DNA of 40,116 nt. Source: Planctomycetota bacterium (GTDB lineage: Bacteria; Planctomycetota; GCA-2746535). A program made the translations under genes and the position numbers. Positions within the stretch are counted from its first letter, which is position 1, and each line of letters starts with the position of its first letter. The notes under the pieces were generated by a model. It was not told the DNA's origin. It made no database searches and saw nothing but the letters and a program-made list of their open reading frames with translations. Shown here piece by piece: positions 8,889 to 15,784 of the stretch. The DNA lies in contig NVWA01000011.1 of NCBI GenBank assembly GCA_002746535.1, positions 129,893 to 170,008 on the forward strand, given 5' to 3'.

Positions 8889-9818
8889 ATGAAAACGATT
8901 ATGATTTTTCTAATGGGATGTTTTGTATTAATAACAAATCTTGTTGCAGAAGAGGAAAAGAAATTAGCTTTAGATGCAAAGCTTGAAGCCCATGTGCTTA
9001 AATTAACAGGTACTCCAAAACCTAGAAATCATATTAATATAAAGTCTCTGAATCTCGCTAAAGAATATATTCAGAAACAGTTTAAGGATCTAGGTCTAAA
9101 AGCATCTTTGCAAGAATATAAAGTTGGAGGAATTGGTTATGCAAATGTTATTGGGAAGTTAGATGTAAAAGCTAAAAAAACTATCATCGTTGGTGCCCAT
9201 TATGATGTGTGTGACGAGCAAGTTGGGGCAGATGATAATGCATCGGGCGTGGCAGGTTTGATTGAATTGGCTAGACTTTTGGTGGCGAAGAAAACAAGTT
9301 TAAAACATAATATCGAATTTGTTGCTTATACCCTAGAAGAGCCGCCTTATTTTAGAACAAAGAATATGGGTAGCTATATTCACGCTCAAAGCTATTCAAA
9401 GAAAAAAGACAAAATTGAATACATGGTTTGTTTAGAGATGATTGGCTTTTTTACAAGCGCGAAAAATTCTCAAGAATACCCAGCACCGGTAATGAAAAAA
9501 ATGTATCCATCAACAGGTAATTTTATTGCTGTTGTAGGTAATTCTAATTCAGCGCAAATTGTTGCTAGTTTCAAGGCTAAAATTCTTGCCAACTCAAAAA
9601 TTAACTGTCAAGGTCTGGTGGCACCCCCACAATTGCCCGGTGTTGATTTTTCTGATCATTTAAATTATTGGGCAATAGGTCTCAAAGCCGTCATGATCAC
9701 CGACACCTCTTTTTATCGAAATAAAAATTATCATAAAAAAACCGATTTACCCAAAACCTTGAATTATAAAAAAATGGCTGAAGTCGTTAAAGGCCTTGCC
9801 ACAACGTTTTATAAATAA
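8889..9818 (+). CDS. Secreted M28-family aminopeptidase
   Basis: 309 aa. The N-terminus is a clear signal peptide (hydrophobic core to about residue 19, then AEEEKK). The M28 dizinc centre is visible as GAHYDV (His104, Asp106), GADDNASG (bridging Asp115 or Asp116), the Glu pair in TLEEPP, and a late His in NYHKKTD. DFSDHLNYW and ITDTSFYRN are typical of the substrate side. M28 enzymes release N-terminal amino acids; export to the periplasm or outside is expected here. It sits 3 bp after the sulfatase gene and 5 bp before the HD gene, so it is in the same transcript. In this operon it is the only product with an export signal. Confidence 0.9.
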   Translation: MKTIMIFLMGCFVLITNLVAEEEKKLALDAKLEAHVLKLTGTPKPRNHINIKSLNLAKEYIQKQFKDLGLKASLQEYKVGGIGYANVIGKLDVKAKKTIIVGAHYDVCDEQVGADDNASGVAGLIELARLLVAKKTSLKHNIEFVAYTLEEPPYFRTKNMGSYIHAQSYSKKKDKIEYMVCLEMIGFFTSAKNSQEYPAPVMKKMYPSTGNFIAVVGNSNSAQIVASFKAKILANSKINCQGLVAPPQLPGVDFSDHLNYWAIGLKAVMITDTSFYRNKNYHKKTDLPKTLNYKKMAEVVKGLATTFYK

Positions 9819-9823
9819 AACGA

Positions 9824-10315
9824 ATGAATAAATTAAAGAATGATAAACTATTGAATTTGTTAAGGTCTGATGCACTACTTTTTAATAGTCCCGTACATGG
9901 TCTTTATCATTGGAGAACCGTTGAGAGAAATGGATTATATTTATCATCATTTAATAAAGCTGATAAAAAAGTGGTCTCTTTATTTGCCTATTTCCATGAT
10001 TGTATGCGCGAAAATGAAGGGATGGATATTAAACACGGTCCACGTGCATCTGATTATATAAAGTTGCATAAAGATATTTTGGAAATTTCAAAAGATCAAT
10101 TGAAAATATTATGTATGGCATGTGCGGGTCATACCGTTGGTACCAAAACTAATTGTGTGACTGTATCAACTTGTTGGGATGCTGATCGGCTAGATCTTGG
10201 TCGCGTAGGAATCATACCAGATGCAAAATATTTATTCACGAATGAAGCTAAGCGTATTGCAGATGAGCGTGACCATAAAATTTTATATGAATTTAGTGAA
10301 GTTGAAAAAATGTAA
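9824..10315 (+). CDS. HD-domain phosphohydrolase-like protein
   Basis: 163 aa. Metal-binding residues typical of HD hydrolases are seen in order: SPVHGLYHW (first His), FAYFHDCMRENEG (the HD pair), KHGPRAS, and a late Asp in CWDADRLDLGR. The DADRLDL ending is common in small HD proteins that hydrolyse nucleotides or phosphoesters. No signal peptide. It is the last gene of the operon starting at 6318, 5 bp after the M28 peptidase. Why an HD protein travels with peptidase and sulfatase genes is unclear; a housekeeping or signalling phosphohydrolase role is possible. The next gene is convergent, with an 18 bp gap and no obvious terminator. Confidence 0.8.
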   Translation: MNKLKNDKLLNLLRSDALLFNSPVHGLYHWRTVERNGLYLSSFNKADKKVVSLFAYFHDCMRENEGMDIKHGPRASDYIKLHKDILEISKDQLKILCMACAGHTVGTKTNCVTVSTCWDADRLDLGRVGIIPDAKYLFTNEAKRIADERDHKILYEFSEVEKM

Positions 10316-10333
10316 TATTTTGTTTTATTTTAT

Positions 10334-11101
10334 TTAAACTTGCACCATTTCAAAAGATATATTTTGAAAAACGCCCTCTCGCAGTAAAGGTACTTGATCC
10401 CCTATAAGTTCCCCCTCTTTTCCTTTCACACCTGCTACATGGTATTGAGGAACAAATGATTCTCTGATTTGATCACTAGTGTTTGCGCCTGATTTATGAA
10501 ATAATAAGGAGTGAAAAATTACCACTTGGCCAGGTTTGACTTCCACTGGGATGGCTTTTGATTCATCTGCTTCTAATGCCCACTCTTCAGTTGTAAGCCT
10601 TTTATGTGATTGAAGCCCTCCTTTGTGTGATCCTGGGATAATCCATATGCAACCATTTTCAATAGTAGCTTCTGATATAGCGGTCCAGCAAGTTATATAG
10701 AATTCTGGATCTGTAAAGGCATAACCATTGTCTTGATGCCATGCAAAAGGCCTACCTACTCCGGGCGGTTTTATGACCGCTTGGTTGTAATATAAATCAG
10801 CATTTGGGCTAAGTAGTTTTAAACAGGCTTCTTGGTAAATCGGATGCTGACAAGTTTTTAATAGAACTTCACTTAATAAATGGGTTTGTCCAACGAAGGG
10901 ACGGAGATTAGCAATTTCAATTTTTAAGGGGTCCTTTGTTTTATTGGCTGTTTCCAAATTTACTTTGAATAGTTTTTTAAACTCATTGCTGATATCCTTT
11001 AATTCTTTTTCTGTGAAGACTGGCTCTGTTATGATATAGCCTTCCTCCTGAAATTGGTCTAATTGCTCTTGCGATAATCTTTGCTTATTTGAGGATGTCA
11101 T
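10334..11101 (-). CDS. Phytanoyl-CoA dioxygenase (PhyH) family protein
   Basis: 255 aa Fe(II)/2-oxoglutarate-dependent oxygenase. The iron triad is visible as AWHQDNGY (HxD) and a distal His in FHSLLFHKSG, followed by a 2-oxoglutarate-binding Arg in QIRESF. GCIWIIPGSHK is the conserved core strand. PhyH proteins hydroxylate small molecules; many marine bacteria carry dozens of paralogs of unknown substrate. Cytoplasmic, no signal. Start supported by AAGGA 7-8 bases upstream of the ATG. It is divergent from an AraC regulator whose ATG is 94 bp away, so that regulator probably controls it, in response to an unknown metabolite. Confidence 0.9.
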   Translation of the reverse strand: MTSSNKQRLSQEQLDQFQEEGYIITEPVFTEKELKDISNEFKKLFKVNLETANKTKDPLKIEIANLRPFVGQTHLLSEVLLKTCQHPIYQEACLKLLSPNADLYYNQAVIKPPGVGRPFAWHQDNGYAFTDPEFYITCWTAISEATIENGCIWIIPGSHKGGLQSHKRLTTEEWALEADESKAIPVEVKPGQVVIFHSLLFHKSGANTSDQIRESFVPQYHVAGVKGKEGELIGDQVPLLREGVFQNISFEMVQV

Positions 11102-11131
11102 ATTGTTTTTTCCTTGTTTAACTTTTTACTA

Positions 11132-11153
11132 ATCATTATTTGCAATAATTGAT
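11132..11153. promoter_or_regulatory. Imperfect palindrome in the PhyH/AraC intergenic region
   Basis: ATCATTATT-TGC-AATAATTGAT forms an inverted repeat with one bulged T. It is centred between the divergent dioxygenase and AraC-type genes. It is a plausible regulator site, but AT-rich chance similarity cannot be excluded. Confidence 0.35.
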
Positions 11154-11195
11154 AGAATCATCTCTTAATTTACCCTTTTAGTGATCATTTATTGC

Positions 11196-12023
11196 ATGAA
11201 ATATGAAGACATCCATCTTGAGCTAAATGTAGGTGGCAAATTTTGGCTTTTTGAAAAAATAGATCATACCATGATTGAAGGCCATGTTCATCGCGAACTG
11301 GAGGTCAATATTATCCTATCAGGGCAAGCGGATTATATTGTTAAGGGGCAGAAAATTTCCTTAGAAAAAAAATCCTTGATATGGTTGTTTCCAAATCAAA
11401 AACATCTCTTGATCAATATCACAGATGATTTTTCCATGATCATTGGTGTATTTAAATCCGATTTTCTAAAAAAACTGATCGATAAGGATGCAAAAAAGAA
11501 TTTATTAGAATTAGATTATCAAGACAACGTTCCTGGAATAATTACTTCTAAACAATTGAACTCTATTATTTTTAATTATGAAGAGTTAACCGAAGCGAAT
11601 TACGGCCCAGATTATTTTAATACCTATTTATCACATGTTTGTTTGAAACTATGGTATTTATTTTTGGATACAAAAAATCGTTCAGTTTTTAATGAACTTC
11701 CAGAAGTGATTGAGAGATGTTTATACTTATTGGAAGATGAGTTTAATTCTATGACTCTTGAAAGCATTGGACAGGATTTGGGGTATAGTGCTTCTCAGGT
11801 GAGTCGTTTATTTAAAAAGCATATAGGAACTTCTATTGTGGAGTATAGGCAAAAAAAGAGATTAGATTATTTTGTCAGTCAAGTTCAAAGTATTCGAAAT
11901 AAAAACAAGAAAATAAATATGACAAATCTTGCCTTTGAATCTGGTTTTGGAAGTTACGCACAATTTCATAGAATATTTAAATCTGCCTTTGGTTGTGGCC
12001 CAAATGAATATTTTAAAACATAA
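11196..12023 (+). CDS. AraC-family transcriptional regulator with cupin sensor
   Basis: 275 aa from the ATG at 11196; a GTG at 11181 would add five residues. Neither start has a good Shine-Dalgarno. The N-terminal half is a cupin-type sensor (MIEGHVHRELEVNIILSGQADYIV, where His and Glu line the pocket). The C-terminal 100 residues are two helix-turn-helix motifs of the AraC/XylS type: TLESIGQDLGYSASQVSRLF and a second with FESGFGSYAQFHRIFKSAFG ending at GPNEYFK. AraC proteins of this shape bind a sugar or related ligand and activate nearby genes. Candidate targets are the divergent dioxygenase gene and the TIM-barrel gene 143 bp downstream. Confidence 0.92.
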   Translation: MKYEDIHLELNVGGKFWLFEKIDHTMIEGHVHRELEVNIILSGQADYIVKGQKISLEKKSLIWLFPNQKHLLINITDDFSMIIGVFKSDFLKKLIDKDAKKNLLELDYQDNVPGIITSKQLNSIIFNYEELTEANYGPDYFNTYLSHVCLKLWYLFLDTKNRSVFNELPEVIERCLYLLEDEFNSMTLESIGQDLGYSASQVSRLFKKHIGTSIVEYRQKKRLDYFVSQVQSIRNKNKKINMTNLAFESGFGSYAQFHRIFKSAFGCGPNEYFKT

Positions 12024-12038
12024 AAATATTATTCCATA

Positions 12039-12061
12039 GAATTATCTATCATTGATAATTC
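12039..12061. other. Hairpin after the AraC gene
   Basis: GAATTATC-TATCATT-GATAATTC gives a perfect 8 bp stem, 16 bases after the AraC stop codon. There is no following T-run, so it is at best a weak terminator or an operator for the TIM-barrel gene. Confidence 0.35.
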
Positions 12062-12166
12062 ATACAAAAAATGATCACATGCTTGTAGAATTTGAGAAGA
12101 TCTTGTTTTTGCAACCATATAATTTAATTTTCTTAAAGATCTAACCCATTACAAGAGTGCCAATAC

Positions 12167-13051
12167 ATGATTAAAAACTCAAATGACGGTAGTAGTAGCA
12201 CACCCTATTTAAGCACAGATTTAAACATGAGAACCCTTGATAGTCTTCCTGGATTTTCTGTGGGCCCTAAAATGGGATCCGACGAAACCTCCCTTTATGA
12301 GATCATTCAGCAGGTAGGTTATATGGGTGTTCAAGGTGGAAATCAAGAAATATGCAAACGATTAGGATTAAAAACAAGTGGTGGTGGAAGAGTTAACAAA
12401 CCGAACGAAGCAGATGAAATCGCAAGAGTCAGCAAAGAAGAAGGTAATACCTGCGCAACCCTACATGTAGGCTGGGGTATGGAAAGTGATCACGAGGTTG
12501 ATCAATTGTTAGATGCTATTTTGAATGCATCAGAAAAACATGATCATCCTTTATACATTGAAACGCATCGGGCAACAATCACTCAAGATATATGGCGAAC
12601 AGTAGAAATGGTAAAGCGATTTCCAGAAATGCGATTCAATGGTGATTTTTCGCATTGGTACACAGGCCTCGAAATGCCTTATGGAAATATCGAAGAGAAA
12701 TTTGATTTTCTAAACCCTGTTTTCGAAAGAGTTCGATTTATACATGGGCGTATTGGCAACCCTGGTTGCATTCAAGTAGGTATAGGGCAAGACAATCAAT
12801 CTACTTATGTGTTGCATTTTAAAGAGATGTGGACGCGATCCATGCTAGGTTTTTTGAAATCTGCAAAAAAAGGTGACTTTTTTAGTTTTAATCCCGAAAT
12901 CCTTAAGGCTGAAATTTATTATGCCAGAACCATTCCTGATTTAAATGGTCACCTTGTTGAAGAAAGTGACCGTTGGCAAGAAGCTTTGATCTATACTGAT
13001 ATTGCAATCGGTTGTTGGAAAGAGGCGGAAAAAAGAATGGCGAAAGAGTAA
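12167..13051 (+). CDS. Xylose-isomerase-like TIM-barrel protein (sugar isomerase/epimerase family)
   Basis: 294 aa soluble protein with the metal-site pattern of AP-endonuclease-2/xylose-isomerase-like TIM barrels: YIETHRATIT (Glu near residue 127), GDFSHW (Asp and His), and RFIHGRIGNPGCIQV (His). Such proteins isomerise or epimerise sugars or inositol derivatives, or are inactive relatives. No signal peptide. The ATG at 12167 gives a serine-rich, probably disordered N-terminus, and an ATG about 20 codons later at LNMRTLDSLPG is an alternative start. It lies downstream of the AraC gene in the same direction and is likely regulated with it. Substrate unknown. Confidence 0.8.
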   Translation: MIKNSNDGSSSTPYLSTDLNMRTLDSLPGFSVGPKMGSDETSLYEIIQQVGYMGVQGGNQEICKRLGLKTSGGGRVNKPNEADEIARVSKEEGNTCATLHVGWGMESDHEVDQLLDAILNASEKHDHPLYIETHRATITQDIWRTVEMVKRFPEMRFNGDFSHWYTGLEMPYGNIEEKFDFLNPVFERVRFIHGRIGNPGCIQVGIGQDNQSTYVLHFKEMWTRSMLGFLKSAKKGDFFSFNPEILKAEIYYARTIPDLNGHLVEESDRWQEALIYTDIAIGCWKEAEKRMAKE

Positions 13052-13111
13052 TATTTTTATTAATACAAAGAGGTCGTTAAATGTAATCAGATGGTTTTGA
13101 AATTTTATAAT

Positions 13112-13148
13112 TCGTAGGTTGGGCTGAGTAATGCGAAGCCCAACCTAC
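13112..13148. repeat. REP-like hairpin, copy 1
   Basis: Perfect 12 bp stem GTAGGTTGGGCT / AGCCCAACCTAC around an 11-base loop GAGTAATGCGA. Bases 13112-13143 are identical, in reverse complement, to 33240-33271. It lies in the convergent gap between the TIM-barrel and NHL genes and can serve both as a terminator. GTAGGTTGGGC-type repeats are widespread in bacterial genomes. Confidence 0.88.
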
Positions 13149-13159
13149 AGAAATAATTA

Positions 13160-15760
13160 TTATTTTATTTCAATTATTTTTTCTGTTTCATATGAAAAAT
13201 CAGTTCTGACGATTCTTCTGTTGTAGGTATCCATGATGTAAATATATTTTTCGCTGAAGCCTGCACCAACCGGCCAGGCCATCGGGATATCTGGGACAAA
13301 TACAAGAGGTTCTGTGCTCTCGGATCCTTCAGGAGTGTATTGTGAATCGAAATTACCATAATGCCCAAATTCTTCAATTAGATTTCCGGCATTGTCGACT
13401 AGTCGAACTGAGTTTGTAACAGCATTTGGGATAGCAATTCTTCCGTATCGGTCAACATCAAATCGTGGTACTCGGCATACGCAACCAGATGTATTACCAC
13501 CAAAACCTTTACCGCTCATAGGACCCAGAGAGGGGTAAATACTCATACCATTTTCGGCCGTATACTTTTTAGTTAATTCTATTTTTGGCGCATTGGGCTG
13601 TTCACTCTTGGCATCTTTAACGCCCAATATAGCTCCACCATTTTTAAATTTAATAATGCTTCCGGAGAAATTATTAAAAGCTTTATCTTTTATGAATAAG
13701 GCGGATGGTTTATATACCTTCGGTAAAGCACATATGCCAACATAAATATTTCCTTGAAGATCAACTCGAATACCACCGCTGGCACCAGGTATGGGGCCTA
13801 CAATTGCAGATACCAAATCAGGATGCGCTCCTTTTTTGATATTTGGTTTTACCAGATCTTTAAGATACTTACCTTGCATTGGTTTCCCATCACTTCCAAA
13901 ACCGGCAACGTAATATTTTGCCCAGCCATACATAAATGAAATATAGACTTCACCTTTTGGGCCGACACCTAAGCCTTTTTCGCAATTACCAATTCCATAG
14001 CGGCTATAAATATAATTATTGAGTATATGTGTTCCTGAGCTTTTATAAGGGACAGGATTTAAATCCCTGTCTAGTCGTTCTAGCGGACCACTATAACTTT
14101 TCCCTGTTCGTGTGTAAAGGTATCCATCATAACCAACAGATAAGTCTACACCTAAAAATATTTTACCATTTTTTTTGAGGATATCACCTTTACCTGTCAA
14201 ACCATCGTAACGCCAGAATTTATTTCCGCCGTTACTTGTATAGACTTCATCTCGTTTGTAATCTACAGCAATTCGATTCCAGGAAATCTGCGAATTATCT
14301 TTTTTAATGAATTTTGTTTTCATTACTTTCAAAGAATTGCCTTTGTCTTCTAAGGCAACAATTCCTGTTGGTTCACCAGCAATCCAGAGAATAGTTTTGT
14401 CTTTACCTGCTGATAAAGCCATATTTGGGTTTGAAACTTTTCCACTAAATAGATGAGTTGCTACAGGTTTTTCATCTTTACCGGCTTTATCGAATTTTAA
14501 TAGTTGTGCAAAATACTTCCCATAGGCGATACGTGTTTTTTGCATGACGTATATAGCACCTGTTTCTGGATGCACTGAAACCTGATTGGGGAAAGGTGCT
14601 GCAACTTCATTAATTAATTTTCCGGTGGAATCATATATTGCAATGCGTCCATGTTCTCTATCACAAACATAAACGTCTCCTTTTGTATTTACAAAGAGGC
14701 CTTGTACAGGACTATTTTTTGGTAAGCCATAACCCATATTTTTTAAATAGGCTCCACCGACACCATCTTTATGAGCAACTTCAATATCTACAAATTTTTC
14801 CATGAAACCATTACTAGTAGATACTCTAAAGACTCTGCCGGGAGGAAAATCTTCTTTCATTTTATGGCCGTATCGATTGGATTGTGTAAAAATTCCAGCT
14901 AGGTAGAAATATTTTCCATCCGGCGATGCATATAAATGAGCTGGACCTTTTCCAGAGTTTGGAGGTCCTCCCCATGGAGCCTGTTTCTTTGTCCACATCA
15001 TTTTTGTTTGAAATTTACTTCCCTTAACAGATCCATCAATGTTTAATTGGTATATTCTCGCTGGATCACCAAAAATAATGCCATTACTTTTTGAAACTGA
15101 AAGTAAGTGGTACAGCGAAATTCCTCTTCCGCTTCCGGCATAAAATTCTGGATTAAGGCTATTTCTATTATTTGGTTTAAAGGACTTCCTTTCTTTATTC
15201 CAAAAGGCAACATCTTTCATCGCACCCGGTTTTAAATCAGCAGCGAATGGTAATAGTGTTTTGATGTATGCTCCTTCTTGGTCAAATACTCTTAGTACAT
15301 GCATATTTTGTGATTTCATTCCTACATAACCTAATAAATATAAAAGACCGTCTTCATCACAGACCATTGAATCAATACCACCAAATGTATAGGGATCTTC
15401 ACCAAGGAATCGACCAAACTTCATTTTTGTACCGGTTCTGAAGCGAACTTTGAAAGGTCCGTTGACGGCTTTCTTTTTAAAATTATCATTTCCATCCCAG
15501 TAGATTGATTGCTTTAACCCCGATTTAAAAGGAGCCACAACTTTATCTTTACCAAGCACTGAGGCCATAAGATTTCTAACTGTTTTTCCGTCTTTGTCTA
15601 AAATAGAAATTTCAACATCTGTGGACTCAGATAATTCAAATGAGATTTTTGCACCATCTTTTTCTTTCGTGACTTTAATTTCTTGCTTGATCTCTGGTGA
15701 GCTAAATAGTTTTGCACACAATAAACTCGTGATCATAATAGTGAGTAATATTTTTTTCAT
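13160..15760 (-). CDS. Secreted NHL-repeat beta-propeller protein (paralog A)
   Basis: 866 aa. A signal peptide covers about residues 1-20 (MKKILLTIMITSLLCAKLFSS). An Ig/FlgD-like domain follows at about 25-110: VEISILDKDGKTVRNLM, then QSIYWDGNDNF and GPFKVRFRTGT. The rest is propeller blades in which GDVYVCDREHGRIAIYDSTG and YIYIMDTYNRRIVRTDF are clear NHL-type repeats. Shared landmarks with the upstream paralog are SYSGPLERL, RYGIGNCEKGLGVGPKGEVY and GCVCRVPRFDVDRYGRIAIP. No catalytic motif is recognised; propellers of this type bind ligands or, more rarely, act as lyases or hydrolases. It is the last gene of a three-gene operon, 24 bp after paralog B. Likely periplasmic or outer-surface, since only a signal peptide is seen and no membrane anchor. 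Confidence 0.82.
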   Translation of the reverse strand: MKKILLTIMITSLLCAKLFSSPEIKQEIKVTKEKDGAKISFELSESTDVEISILDKDGKTVRNLMASVLGKDKVVAPFKSGLKQSIYWDGNDNFKKKAVNGPFKVRFRTGTKMKFGRFLGEDPYTFGGIDSMVCDEDGLLYLLGYVGMKSQNMHVLRVFDQEGAYIKTLLPFAADLKPGAMKDVAFWNKERKSFKPNNRNSLNPEFYAGSGRGISLYHLLSVSKSNGIIFGDPARIYQLNIDGSVKGSKFQTKMMWTKKQAPWGGPPNSGKGPAHLYASPDGKYFYLAGIFTQSNRYGHKMKEDFPPGRVFRVSTSNGFMEKFVDIEVAHKDGVGGAYLKNMGYGLPKNSPVQGLFVNTKGDVYVCDREHGRIAIYDSTGKLINEVAAPFPNQVSVHPETGAIYVMQKTRIAYGKYFAQLLKFDKAGKDEKPVATHLFSGKVSNPNMALSAGKDKTILWIAGEPTGIVALEDKGNSLKVMKTKFIKKDNSQISWNRIAVDYKRDEVYTSNGGNKFWRYDGLTGKGDILKKNGKIFLGVDLSVGYDGYLYTRTGKSYSGPLERLDRDLNPVPYKSSGTHILNNYIYSRYGIGNCEKGLGVGPKGEVYISFMYGWAKYYVAGFGSDGKPMQGKYLKDLVKPNIKKGAHPDLVSAIVGPIPGASGGIRVDLQGNIYVGICALPKVYKPSALFIKDKAFNNFSGSIIKFKNGGAILGVKDAKSEQPNAPKIELTKKYTAENGMSIYPSLGPMSGKGFGGNTSGCVCRVPRFDVDRYGRIAIPNAVTNSVRLVDNAGNLIEEFGHYGNFDSQYTPEGSESTEPLVFVPDIPMAWPVGAGFSEKYIYIMDTYNRRIVRTDFSYETEKIIEIK

Positions 15761-15784
15761 ATTTTAGACTTTCTTTATCATTTA

